DNA from: Bathynomus jamesi
Lineage: Eukaryota > Arthropoda > Malacostraca > Isopoda > Cirolanidae
DNA: 64,000 nt
Assembly: GCA_023014485.1 (NCBI GenBank)
Contig: JAJOZX010000925.1
Span: 589,501-653,500 of the forward strand
Direction: 5' to 3'
Part shown: positions 33,825 through 44,423 of the stretch, piece after piece
Position numbering within the stretch: the stretch's first letter is position 1
Layout: every line of letters starts with the position of its first letter
The notes under the pieces: model-generated
Told to the model about the DNA's origin: nothing
What the model saw: only the letters and a program-made list of their open reading frames with translations
Databases searched by the model: none
Position numbers and translations under genes: made by a program

Positions 33825-34817
33825 TTAATTTACGTGATCTAATTTTGTTTCTAATAAGACCATCTCTACAGCCAAGGATGCTTCAGTGACAAGCTTGATG
33901 TGCCTTTCAACATTCTGACTGTGGCACTCGTGATCCAGTTTCAATGCGGTATTAATGATATCACGCAGTTCATCATTACTGAATTCTTTTAATACAGGTG
34001 GAACAGTTTCCCATTGGGACATAGCAGACAGCTTGTGGTATGCAGACGCTTTGAAATTGATGATTGGCTTTCTAAAGACCCTAACATTCTCATCTATAGC
34101 AGGATATTCATCATGCCTAGTTGTTTTCTGGTCATACAAAGTGATTATATTTCATTACACTATAATGTATCTTTTATCTATGGGTCTCTATATGTAAATT
34201 GAAATTCTTACAAAAATGAGAAAATACTAAAATATTACTTATCATTAACATCATTAATAGTGTATTATTGATATTACTAACTTATTAAATACACTTTAAA
34301 AATTGTAGCAAATTATTAATAATTGATAATTAATTAATATTAATTAATAATTTACAACTTGAAATTCAATCAACAGACCTACCTCATAAAACTGGTAATC
34401 AGATTCAGTCATTTTTAGTAAGTGCTTTTTCTCTGTATCTGCCAACAGTTTGTGATCATGTTGATATATGTCAAATAAAACGTTTACAGTTTTCAGAAAA
34501 TCATCCAGATCTTGATGATATTTAGGTCCCCTTTTCTTTTTGTCATACTTCAGAAGGCGGTTGAATTCCTTTATTTGGGTTTTCAGTCGGCTCTGTATGG
34601 CATTTACTGATATTGGATAAACATTATATGTGACCCACAATTTATGCAATTCCTCAGAAGTAGCTCTCAGTACAGCATCTGTTTTATAGTCTCCGAAACA
34701 CAAACACCTTTCAATAACTTGCTTCAACGTAGGCAATTTCCCTAAAGGAAACTGTTCTGCTGGCATAAAACTTACATCACCAAGTACTTTAGCAACTGTT
34801 TTCCTTGTAGAAGTCAT
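33825..34817 (-). CDS. Intact two-exon gene of the TA family, 245 residues
   Basis: Exons 34383-34817 and 33825-34127 join across a GT/AG intron in phase 0 and give 245 codons without a stop. The first exon carries LPTLKQVIERCLCFGDY, ATSEELHKLWVTYNVYPIS and a Lys-rich region ending FDIYQHDHKLL. This parallels the N-terminal domain of the 716-codon protein (LPTVGDVLRHLL, ADEVMAVWARASIP, LNTLFEIAHANAMKL). The second exon ends with CHSQNVERHIKLVTEAS, which aligns with SVNDVAEWVMKLAEDF. No catalytic core lies between, so it is either a deletion derivative that kept its frame or a short accessory DNA-binding protein. Confidence 0.6.
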
Positions 34818-35335
34818 ACTTTATATTGCAAATGTTGAATTCAATGACAAATTGCAGTTGGAAACTTATAACAAAGGCACCTGAAAAAAAAACAAGTTTT
34901 CAATTTATTACGTTTAAAAAAGTTCATGAAGCAGCCCCACCCTCTATTCTTTAATCAAGCATAATGGATGCAAGATAACAAGGAAAAGTCATATCATGTG
35001 ATCACTATGTCCATGTCAACATCCTTTTAGGGCAATGTTAGTAATCAAAAAGCCAAATCATGCTTATTTTAGAATTTCTTTTGTCACTAAGGTCCGTCGA
35101 AAGGGGGTCTATAGGCCCCAAACATTAGTTTTTCTAAAATAACTCAAAAACTAAAGGTTTTATGAAAAAATACCACTCTTAATAATTTGTTCTAAATCAA
35201 ATTCTGCATCTTTTGGTATGCAAACCATCTCTCTAGCATGTTCAGAAGAAGAGATATTGCCATTTTCCTGATTTTGCTAGTGCGGCATTAGATGTTTTTA
35301 CAAAAAACGGGGGTGGCTGGACACACGTTGGTGGC

Positions 35336-38174
35336 TAGGGATGTGCTGGATAACAGCTATTATCCAGTATCCTGTATCCAGCCAGATAGATGTCAGTATC
35401 CAGCCGGATAGCCGGATATTTATGATAGTCTTTTTTGTAATGGGAATACCATCTGGGCCCACCCCTTTCCAATCTTAGCTTGCATAGCCTTTAGCTAGCA
35501 AAAGTTGAATATAGTTGTACAAAAATCTAAAATTAAAATAATTGATAAATAAGCATGTACCACTACTAGTATGTAACTATATTAACACTGCTAAAAAGGC
35601 AAAATGTTTGGTCCGGCTAAAAGTGTGACGCATAGCTAAGATCCCAGCTTCCCTTACTTTTTAATTTTTATTTTTATTTTTATATATATTGCAAATTACA
35701 ATATGAAAAAATATGAATTAGCAAAACCTTTTATTAAGATTTGAGATATAAAAATAAAACATAGCCTAATCAAATATACCAGTAAGGTAAGTGAAATTAT
35801 TAAAATAGCAAAACCTTAAAAAGTAAAAACTCACATTAAACAATAAAAATTAATACTATGTTCAAGACACTAGATTCACAAGTTTAAATCAAATTTTCGT
35901 CCATTGTGATGGATAAAAAGAAGCATCTCCCCTCGCTTTGGTAGCAAAGTACTTCTTTTTTCTTCAAAAATATTTCCATATTCGGAAAACATTCTTTCTG
36001 AGAAAACTGAAGATGCTGGTGTCACTAGCCATTTTAGAGCAATTTTCTTGAGAGATGGAAAGGATTCTTCATTTTTCCAAATTTCAAGTGGAGATAGTCG
36101 TCTGTCTGATATGGGTTTTTTTGCATATTGCTTAATTTCCTCTGCTATTTCTGCGAATGAAGCCATCTTACGGCTTTTTTTAAACTTTTTCTCACCAGGT
36201 ATCTTTTCTGAATTTTCTTGTGTTAGTTCCCTGAAACAAGCAGAGAGTGGATCATCATCAAACTTTGCCTTTTTTCTTCCTGTTGAGGAGGAAGAAGAAT
36301 TAGAATCGTCGCTGCTGTGAGCCTATTCTTCAAAATATTTATCTCTAATTTTTTCTAGGTTGTTTATTTCATTTATTTCTTCAATTAACCATGTCTTAAT
36401 ATTTTCCTTTTGTTGATCTTTGAAAAACAAAAATTTAAATCATGGATCAATGACAGTTGCTAGAGCATACTTCCAATTTGTAAAGACATTTAGACACTTT
36501 CTTTTTTCATTGCTTTCATTGGCAAAAAATCGTGACCGCAATGACTTCAACAGTTCATCTTTTGTAGTTTGGACTCCTTGATCATCCTGGCCAATTTTTG
36601 AAAGAAACCTTTCAAGCGCACACATGTTTGGGATAACAGTAGAGAGTAAACTATATTCTGTACTCATTTCTTGGGTGAGTTTAAAAAATGGCTGTAAAAG
36701 CTTTAAAAGATTTTCAATCAAGTGCCACTCATTAGATGAAATAAGTAATTCACTATGATCAGCAAGGTATATTTGAACTGATTTTTTCAACTTAACCATA
36801 CGTTCTAGCATCAAATAAGATGAGTTCCAGTGTGTTAAAACATCTTGTACCAATAGAAGAGGAACATGACCCTGTTGTGTTTGGAGAGCTTTAAATTCAG
36901 AAGTAGCCAGTGGGGAGTGGTTAAAATGTGTCACTAAACGTCGACACTTTGCCAAAAGATCTTTTAGAGATCGTTGAGCCATTAATGCATCATTCACCAC
37001 TAGCTGTAGCAAATGAATTGAACAGTGAACAGAAGGTATTTCCACAAGGTCACATCCCAAAGCTATGTTAGAAGCTCCATCTCTGACCAATATATTACGC
37101 CTTGATCTGTCAATATTCCATGATTGCCACATAGATTGCAATTTGTCCACTATATTAATTCCTGTATGCAATCCTGAAAAATGAGCTCAATGCAATACTG
37201 CATTACAATGAGTGTAGTCATTCATGATCCAATGACCTGACAAGGAAATGAATGATTCATTTGAAGAAGAGCAGGTCCAAATATCGGAAGTGAAGCTAAT
37301 GTATTTCTCTTCTTTCAATTTATTCATAACAATTTCTTTGAGTTCTTCATAGATTTTGGGTATGACTTTTTCTGAAAAATATGTTCAATTTGGTAGCAAA
37401 TACCTTGGCTGTACGTGGGCCATCAGTCCTATAAAGCCATCTTGTTCAACTAAACTAAAAGGATGGTTGTCCAATGCCATCATTAATCCTATCTTTTTAT
37501 GTAAAGCTTGAGCTTTTGAGTCATTTATATCCCATATTTTCTTAAAGGAAAAACTTTCTTCTAACGTGAGTTGCTTTTCCATGGCAATTAATTTTTTCTC
37601 CTTCGGAGCGATTGAGGTGGTCGCTATAGGTTGATTTTGATTTTCAGATGATTTGTTAAGTTGACACACTTCTTTATATTCTTTTGAATGCAGCATCTTT
37701 GCATGATTGTGCAAAGGTTTTGTGCTATAGCACCTAGCACCCAATTTCTCTGATCCCCTTTTAATCTGTTTGGAACATAGGGAGCAAATAGCTATCATTG
37801 GATTAGTCTCATGTATTGTAAATATTTTCCAAATAAAACTAGCCATTTTAGGGGGTAAATAATGTTAAAATATTGCTGTAAGCCTGTAACTAATACTAAC
37901 TAGCTATATAGCTATATGATTTAGGCAATGAAACAATCCTGAAAAGGATAAAATATAGGTAATTAGTAAAGTTATTGAAAGATAGCTATAATTTACATCA
38001 AATAGTGATTAAAATTTGATAGTATAGTCAATTAGTCAAGTAATAGCTAAATAATAATATATAAAAAATTATGAATTATTTGAATGATATCTGGTATCCG
38101 GCTGGATATTTTTTTTTTATCCAGCTATCCAGTATCCGGCCGGATAGTAAAAAATACTATCCGGCACACCCCTA
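35336..38174 (-). mobile_element. hAT element (ZBED type), 2,839 bp, 8-bp duplication TTGGTGGC
   Basis: The termini TAGGGATGTGCTGGATA and, reversed, TAGGGGTGTGCCGGATA are bounded by TTGGTGGC at 35328-35335 and 38175-38182. Subterminal copies of ATCCGGC and ATCCAGC are numerous at both ends and are probably transposase binding sites. It lies in the right TIR of the element at 33269-38273. Confidence 0.9.
35876..37846 (-). pseudogene. hAT transposase with BED zinc finger, several stops
   Basis: On the minus strand the reading starts MASFIWKIFTIHETNPM. A BED-type finger follows (AICSLCSKQIKRG with LHNHAKMLHSKEY), then EKKYISFTSDIW-like, VRDGASNIALGC, VHCSIHLLQLVVNDAL, DVLTHWNSSYLMLERM and the dimerisation domain WLVTPASSVFSERMFSEYG near the end. 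That is the ZBED-like hAT order. In-frame stops near 37385, 37190, 36437 and 36320 interrupt it, while the frame is otherwise largely kept. It decayed by point mutation after insertion. Confidence 0.85.
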
Positions 38175-38282
38175 TTGGTGGCCACCAATTATTTTTTTCA
38201 GGAATCTTATTTTTATATCAAAAGCCAACTGTTAATGACTCTGATTAATTCTATCTTGAGTTTCAGCCCAGCCTATATACAC

Positions 38283-38740
38283 ATGAATTACCCTGTCCAC
38301 AGAGCCTTGATGCTACTGATCTTGGCAACAGTGCAACACTTGTTTTTGCCATTGGAAAACCTCAGCACACAACATTTGGAGATCTGGCCGATGCTTTTAT
38401 CAAATCTCTCCTGCAAGCCGGGCGTGCTTTCAAGCGCATCAACATCATGTCTGACATATATTATGAGACCTCCATCAAAAGTGGAACAAGGAAGAGATGA
38501 GGCAAAGTTCTCAGCCAATCAGAAGAGTGGTTAAGACATCCCCTTGGCAGCCAAATGGGAAAACTTCTTGTCTCATTCTGACAATAAAGCTGATCCTGCC
38601 AGATTCTTGTCCCAGCAACTCATACTGCAGGTGCCAGTTCACAAAACTATTGTAGCTGCTGGTGATTTCAGTGATGCCACTCATGTTGAGTCTTCCAACC
38701 CTGATACAGACACAAGTCATGGTAAACATGATAAAAATTT
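38283..38740 (+). pseudogene. PIN-CXC copy A gene, middle part
   Basis: The reading resumes with LPCPQSLDATDLGNS, FAIGKPQHTTFGDLADAF, INIMSDIYYETSIKSGT, then in other frames RHPLGSQMGKLLVS and AAGDFSDATHVESSN. It ends at DTDTSH where the LINE insertion begins. Stops and frameshifts occur from about 38500 on. The order continues directly from the 5' part at 33260. Confidence 0.7.
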
Positions 38741-39361
38741 TATAGGGGGCACACTAGGGGCCCTTTGGCACATCTGGGTGTCTCCACTGTTAATATAAAC
38801 AAACCACATAAATACAATTACATGCAAAATTAAGATCCAATTTGATCTCTGCTAATTGCAGATTGTCACATACCTACTAGCTGTACATTAACTTCAAAAC
38901 TTTGGATTTTGTGGATCATTCATCAATACCACTACTGCACTAATTGTAGACATCACATGGTTATCTATACAGTCATATAGCCATATCTACAACCTGAATA
39001 ATATAATACAAGCTCTACAATTAAGATGAAAGGAGTAGGTGGGACTGTAAAGACGTGACAAGATTTACCCAAATAAAAAATAAACTATATATATATATTT
39101 TTTTTTTTAAGTTCAGGAAGAACCAATTCGCCTCTATTTAAAAGGGCATATCTCAGCGGAAAAACAAAGAAAAAGTGAGAGGAAAGACAGAGGAAAAAGA
39201 AAGGGTGGATGGAGGGGACAGTCGAAGTGGAAAAAGACCAAGGATGACAAGGACTGCAGGGTCGAGCCCCATCATCCTTGGGTGCTAGGGCCAGGAGGGC
39301 GCACAAACGAGCATAAAGAGCACGAGCTTAGAACCCCCTTGCGGGGATATATATATATATA
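38741..39361. other. Unassigned part of insertion block, ends in (TA)n
   Basis: AT-rich DNA without a gene to about 39105. A GC-richer 39110-39345 then ends in an (AT)n tract at 39346-39361, which looks like the 3' tail of a LINE or SINE. I do not recognise the family. Confidence 0.4.
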
Positions 39362-40546
39362 CAGGGTGGGCCGTAAGTTTCCATACATAGGAAAAATTAA
39401 ACGTTTGTTTTTATGTTTCAGATACCCTAAGAATATGCGTTTGACGAAAGAGCAACGAATTGAAATCATACTGATGGCTGGGTCGGGAAGCAGTCGCATG
39501 GTTGCAATGAACTTTAACAGACAACATGGAACGAACATCACACACGACACTGTGGCAAAACTTATTAACAAGTTTCAGAAAACTGGAAATGTTGCAGATC
39601 AACCACGAAGTGGTCCAAGACGTACAGCCACCGATGAAGACACAACAGCTACGATACTTACAGCGCTTACACGGAGTCCCAGAAAAAGTACACGACGGTT
39701 GTCTGCAGAAAGTGGTGTCAGCAGATCGAGTATCAGGCGCATTTTGAAAGCAAACAAATGGCATCCATACAAATTGCATATGGCACAGCATTTGAGTGAA
39801 GACGACCCGGATAGACGGATGGAATCCTGTGAATGGGCATTAACCAAAGTGAACGAGGATGCAAACTTTTCAACTAAGATCTTGTTTACTGATGAAGCAA
39901 ATTTTTACGTCAATGGAGAGGTTAATTGACAAAACATACGTTATTGGAGTAATGCTAACCCTAACTGGCTGAGTCCGACGAAGATGCAAGGTGCCGGTAA
40001 AGTGATGGTGTGGGCCGGGATATGGGGTGACAGAATTATTGGACCAATTTTTGTCAGTGGAAATCTTAATGCCGAAAGGTATCTTAACATGTTGCAAGAA
40101 GAGATTTTCCCATCCCTGCTAAACGAGGAAGGTAACTTCCCAGTTTACTTCCAGCAAGATGGAGCTCCACCTCATTATGGTCTTCACGTGCGTCGGTATT
40201 TGGATCAGCAGTTTCAGGATGCTTGGATTGGTCAGCGTGGTCCTGTGGAGTGGCCTCCCAGATCCCCAGATCTCACCCCCCTTGATTTCTATCTTTGGGG
40301 GCACTTGAAGGCCATGGTGTATCAGGAAAAGATACGAGACATAAATCATCTAAAGGAACGTATCACCAACGCCATTACAAGCATAACGTCAACTGTGCTA
40401 ATGCGTGTTCATCAACAGTGGGGAACACGTATTGAAATGTGTTTCAAAACAATGGCAACCATGTAGAGCATATTATATAAATAAAAATGGTTGTCCATAA
40501 AAAAATGTTTATTTTTCCTATGTATGGAAACTTACGGCCCACCCTG
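39362..40546 (+). mobile_element. Mariner-group (DD41D) transposon, full length, 1,185 bp
   Basis: The termini CAGGGTGGGCCGTAAGTTTC match over about 36 bp at both ends. TA duplications are at 39360-39361 and 40547-40548, within TA microsatellites. The terminus CAGGGTG and the 41-residue spacing relate it to the palindromic element at 14949. Confidence 0.95.
39435..40466 (+). pseudogene. DD41D mariner transposase with a single premature stop
   Basis: From ATG at 39435 the frame is open through helix-turn-helix regions (TKEQRIEIILMAGSGSSR, SAESGVSRSSIRRILK) and the first catalytic LFTDEANFYV. A TGA at 39927 sits between GEVN and QNIRYWS. The same frame then continues to TAG at 40464 with VMVWAGIWG, YFQQDGAPPHY and RSPDLTPLDFYLWG. 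The second and third Asp are 41 residues apart. One C-to-T change (CGA to TGA) would explain the only lesion. Confidence 0.9.
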
Positions 40547-40585
40547 TATATATATATATATAACGTGTTACTTTCGTGAAATAAT

Positions 40586-40666
<81 letters not shown>

Positions 40667-40670
40667 AGAA
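40547..40670. repeat. (TA)n / (TG)n microsatellites
   Basis: A TA run follows the mariner, then a second long TA run joined to a TG run at about 40590-40660. In the minus orientation this forms the 3' tail of the adjacent LINE. Confidence 0.95.
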
Positions 40671-41805
40671 GGGTTCACAAACCTCTTCTCCACACCAATA
40701 CCAGTTCCAGCAAAATGTCATTACCAAATACCTCTTTCAGTCATTAATTTATCTAGTTTATTCTTAAAAGTCTCCAAAGTATAGGAACTCAACTTCTTCA
40801 TCTAAGCTATTCCAGAATTTTACTATTCTATTTGAAAAACTATGTTGTACTAACTGTGATTTACATCTTTGCTGAAAAAGCTTAAGGCTATGGCCTCTTG
40901 TCCTATCATTGTGATCCTTTGTAAAAAGAGAGTGGAAGTCTATATTATCTAACTCATTTATTATTTTGTATACTTCTATCATATCACCTCATAACCTTCT
41001 TCGCTTTAGGGAAAACATGATTAGGTGCTCCACTGCTCCAATCTCTCTTTGTAACTAATGTGTCTTAGGCATGGTATCATCCTTGTGGCTCTCTTTTGTA
41101 CTTTTTCTAGTCTGTTTTTGTCTTGCTCTAAATAAACTACTGAACTGAATGCCATACTCAAGAAGAGGCCTCACGTATGAAGTGTAGAGCCTACTTATAA
41201 CTTCTGGCAACTTATATTCTATATATTTCTGCATTAGGTTCAATCTAGCATTAGTCTTATTTCTAATTTCAATACAATGAGTTGTAGGTTTAAGATCATG
41301 AGTCACAATGACACCCAAATATATCTACTTTTTTTTCCTTATTTATCCAACTTCCATCCATATTATGCTCAAATTCTGGATTGTCATGACCAACATGCAT
41401 AACTTTACACTTTTCCACATTAAATTTCATCTCCCATCTATCTGCCCAAGCAACTACTGTATCAATGTTCTTTTGCATTTTCATGGCACCTGTTAAAGAT
41501 CTTACATTTTGTCCCAATTTTGTATCATCTGCAAATATTGAGGTTTTACTATTTCAACCCCTTTCCAAGTCATTAATATAAATAATAAACAGTAGAGGTC
41601 CAAGTACTGACTCCTGTGGGACTCCACTCAGAACAGGGCTCCATGTAGATCTGGTCCCATTTAACTAGACTCTCTGTTCTCTTTCTCTAAGCCATTCTTC
41701 AATCCAATTTGCTACTGTCCCTTTTATTCCATGAGCTCTAACTTTAACAAGCAACTGCTTATGAGGAACTGTATCAAAAGCTTTGGCAAAATCCAAAGTA
41801 TGATC
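40671..41805 (-). mobile_element. CR1-like LINE, strongly 5'-truncated
   Basis: The 3' end is on the left, in a CA/TA microsatellite, and the 5' break is at about 41805 inside the RT domain. It is inserted into the PIN-CXC copy A gene between TSH (38740) and SHEGANMRM (41820). TCATG occurs at both junctions and may be part of a short target duplication. Confidence 0.75.
40764..41805 (-). pseudogene. CR1-like reverse transcriptase, C-terminal part
   Basis: On the minus strand: DFAKAFDTVPHKQLL, ANWIEEWLRER, then with frame changes KMKFNVEKCKVMHVGHDN, YLGVIVTHDLKPTTH, YTSYVRPLLEYGIQF, RRRLRGDMIEVYKI and SFSNRIVKFWNSLDEE. The catalytic FADDTK site has become a stop-containing stretch (TSIFADDTKLG region near 41530-41560), and several frames are broken. 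Confidence 0.8.
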
Positions 41806-42604
41806 TGCCTCTCATGAGGGGGCAAATATGAGGATGGTCCTCCACTGTGTGAACAGAAAGCATGCAACATTGTTGTTGCTTCACAAGACACACACGTCAC
41901 CATATTGCTTCTGGTACATTTTGACAAAATGAAACGTCAAAAAATTTGGATGAAGACTGGCACAGCCCAAAAGAAAAAATATGTTCCTATTTCACACCAT
42001 TGTGGATCACTCAGGCATACAAAGGGATCAACTTCAAAGCTTGGCTGGATTTCATGCTGTTACTGGTTGTGATTCAACCTCTTTCTTGGCAGGACAAAGC
42101 AAGAAATCTTGCTGGAAAGTTTTCCAGCATCACCATGATCTGTTGAAATCATTGGGAAAAGGCATTTTGACTGATGACATTTCAAGAAATGCAAACCTCT
42201 TCACTAGCAAACTGTACAGTGTGCAAAACTGTGAAACTGTCAACAAGGTCCTGTCAGTCATGTTTCGCAAAGCCCACACACCAGAAACTCTGCCCCCAAC
42301 AAGTGATGCACTCTCTTTTCACATCAAGCAGGCCCACTACCAAGCTGCAGTTTGGCAACAAGCTCATCTGCAACACCCACAACTCCCTCAACCTGAGGCC
42401 ACGGATGGAGGCTTGAAGACAATGTCTTGGTACCAGTTCTTAAGTCTCTCCCTTCAGTCCCTGATGCGTGTGTTGACCTCATCTTCTGTGGATGCAGCAA
42501 GAAATGTACAAGTATTCACTGCAAATGCAGAATTGCTCACCTTCCATGCACAGCAGCATGCATGTGCCATGACACTGATGATGTCTGCTACAATGCTTGA
42601 AGAA
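41806..42604 (+). pseudogene. PIN-CXC copy A gene, 3' part with CXC domain
   Basis: It begins SHEGANMRMVLHCVN, then in the next frame CNIVVASQDTHVTILLLVHF, where the family PIN/XPG-like motif SxDTDxLxLL has become SQDTHVTILLL. It then reads KIWMKTGTAQKKKYV. After a further frame change FHAVTGCDSTSFLAGQSKK, KVFQHHHDLLKSLG and TLPPTSDALSFHIKQAHY follow. A last frame gives the CXC domain CGCSKKCTSIHCKCR with CTAACMCHDTDDVC near 42490-42590. The same motifs occur in copy B. The gene is dead through several frameshifts. Confidence 0.8.
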
Positions 42605-43050
42605 TACTGAAACAGCTACCTGCCAATGTCATGCATAGCAAAAGAAAATATTTTTGTGAAACAGACACTATCTGTTAATTGGTTGCTGAAGTCGTCATGT
42701 CATGTCTTATGTCAAATAAATTGTCAAATAAAATTCAAAGCCCCTCCTCTATCTCCCTACTTCTCTCTGGAACTTTTAATTTAGCTCTTAAACAGTAAAT
42801 TAGGACCACATTTAGAGATCATAAAAGCCTTTTATTTTCAAACTACAATGCATTACAAGTGTTTCCGTGAGTTAGAATGCTTGCAGTGGCCATTTTGAAT
42901 ATTTAATTTTATAGCACGAAATAAGCATTGAAGACTTTGGCAGACACCAAAATTGGAAAGAGCACACTAAGTCCTTCAGAAAAAGCTTTCTGCCCACTTC
43001 TACCTCGAAATGCCAACCTCCTCTTATTGAAACCCATATTCTAAAATTTG
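42605..43050. other. 3' flank and right terminal repeat of copy A
   Basis: There is no gene. The part from about 42935 to 43050 is the inverted partner of 26665-26790. It includes an AATAAA-type polyadenylation signal context at 42715-42735 (CAAATAAAATTC). Confidence 0.55.
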
Positions 43051-43051
43051 G

Positions 43052-43428
43052 CAGTATTTATGTATTAACGGGGGGCCACTACATATTGATGATTGGTTAG
43101 GTTAAGTTGTAATATTTTTGTTAGTTGAAAATTTCTAATACATCATATTTTTTAAAATATTTTTTTATACAATTTTCTGAAAAAAAATAATTTTTTTAGG
43201 CTTATTCATGATGAAAATTTGGGATTTTGGCCTCCAGAAACAAATGTTTCTAATGTGTAACATGTATTAATCATTATAAATATTTGAAATACAAATCATT
43301 ATAAATATTTTTTTAAATATTGCTATTTAAAAAATATGATGTATTAGAAATTTTCAACTAATGAAAATATTACAACTTAACCTAACCAATCATCAATATA
43401 TGGTGGCCCCCTATTAATACATAAGTAC
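43052..43428. repeat. Foldback element F1 (arms about 130 bp)
   Basis: The left arm, AGTATTTATGTATTAAC ... GGGGCCACTACATATTGAT ... GGTTAGGTTAAGTTGTAATA, is inverted on the right as TATTACAACTTAACCTAACC ... GTGGCCCCCTATTAATACAT. An AT-rich loop separates the arms. It carries the short form of the shared core CTAACCAATCATCAA. Confidence 0.85.
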
Positions 43429-43941
43429 CAATTTGGCCTAGTATATATCTTAGTTTTGATTAATTTCTACACTTAAGCCAAAAAGTGGGGATATCCTTGT
43501 GTGACAGTCAAAAAATTCAAGCATATTTTTCAATCTGATTGTCCAGATTACAGAACCCACAAAATTCTCATGTAACACTACCATTCTTAGCAAACTTCTT
43601 GCCCTCCAATTTATGAAAGTCTCACATATGAAAAATTCTTAGGCATAATATTTCACTCTCTCTCAATATGAAAAATTCTTATGCATAATATTTCAGACTG
43701 ACCTAATATGCTTTAGAGAGAAAATTTGCACATTAATTTCAGTCCAACTACTATTTTGTTTAAAATTTCAGGTAGAATCACAATTTAACATCATAAATTT
43801 TTTTTCTTAAGAATCATAGTTTAGCTTCGTAAAATTTTTTTTTGCTAATATCCTATTTTAGTATTCCAAATTATTCAACCAACCAAAAATAAATGGTACT
43901 CTAACACTTTCAAATTACTTATTTATGTTAATTAGGTTAAC
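43429..43941. other. AT-rich stretch with one half of a distant inverted repeat
   Basis: No gene is seen. Two near-identical 50-bp stretches (ATATGAAAAATTCTTAGGCATAA, 43626 and 43668) form a small direct repeat. 43745-43915 matches 47588-47715 in inverted orientation. Confidence 0.6.
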
Positions 43942-44215
43942 TCAATAGTATTTCTTTACTATTACACCAGTTTCTGGTAGAAAGTTTTAAAAGCTAGTTT
44001 TCAATATTAAAGACATGACTTAAATATGGATATAAAAATAGGTTAGGTTAGGTAAAAAAAGGGTAGAAAGTTCTAAAAGCTTTAAGCCTCAATAACTCTA
44101 ACAAATCATTTGCAATGGAAATGAGTATCATTTTTTAAATTCAACACATTGAAAAACATTGAAAACCAGCTTTTAAAACTTTCTACCAGGACTGGTGTAA
44201 TAGTAAATATTGGTA
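43942..44215. repeat. Foldback element F2
   Basis: Arms of about 46-70 bp: TATTACACCAG ... CTGGTAGAAAGTTTTAAAAG on the left, CTTTTAAAACTTTCTACCAG ... CTGGTGTAATAG on the right. The centre contains a GGTTAGGTTAGG run. Confidence 0.8.
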
Positions 44216-44248
44216 ATTACTCATTTTTTGACCCACTCTCTTTTTATA

Positions 44249-44423
44249 ATGAGCAAACTTTTCTGGTCAATTTTGAGGTGCTCTGCACGAATCTGCCATC
44301 CATTTCCTGTGCAAATGCGGTTTTCAAGATATCGTCATCTTGAAAACTACGCATTTGCACAGGAAACGGATGGCAGTTTCGTACAAAACACCTCAAAATT
44401 AACCAGAAAAGTTTGCACTCATC
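44249..44423. repeat. Foldback element F3 (arms about 85 bp)
   Basis: ATGAGCAAACTTTTCTGG ... TTTCCTGTGCAAATGCG is followed, after CAAGATATCGTCATCTTG at the centre, by its inverted copy ending CCAGAAAAGTTTGCACTCAT. The core CAATCATCTAGGGCATACAG follows at 44477. Confidence 0.85.

Larger units (their letters stand above)
33269..38273 (-). mobile_element. TA-flanked transposon with TIRs of about 325 bp, split by a hAT
   Basis: The left repeat (33269-33592) starts GGCCGGGCTGAAACT. The right repeat (35105-35335 plus 38183-38273) ends AGTTTCAGCCCAGCC. TA lies next to both ends. The right repeat is interrupted by a hAT element with an 8-bp duplication. The whole element sits inside the PIN-CXC copy A gene, between ILTQ and LPCPQSLDATDLGNS. 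Confidence 0.8.
26665..43055 (+). mobile_element. PIN-CXC transposon copy A, inflated by nested insertions
   Basis: The left end (26665: ACTGGGCCAAATTTCAG ... GGCATTTTGAGGTAGAAG ... TGTCTGCCA) reappears inverted at the right end (about 42935-43055: TGGCAGACA ... CTTCTACCTCGAAATGCC ... AAATTTGGCAGT). Between them lie the pieces of one plus-strand gene (30966-33260, 38283-38740, 41806-42604). They are separated by insertions at 33269-38273 and 38741-41805; a third insertion (27058-30702) precedes the gene. Subtracting the three leaves about 4.7 kb, similar to copy B (5.4 kb). A target duplication was not identified. Confidence 0.7.
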
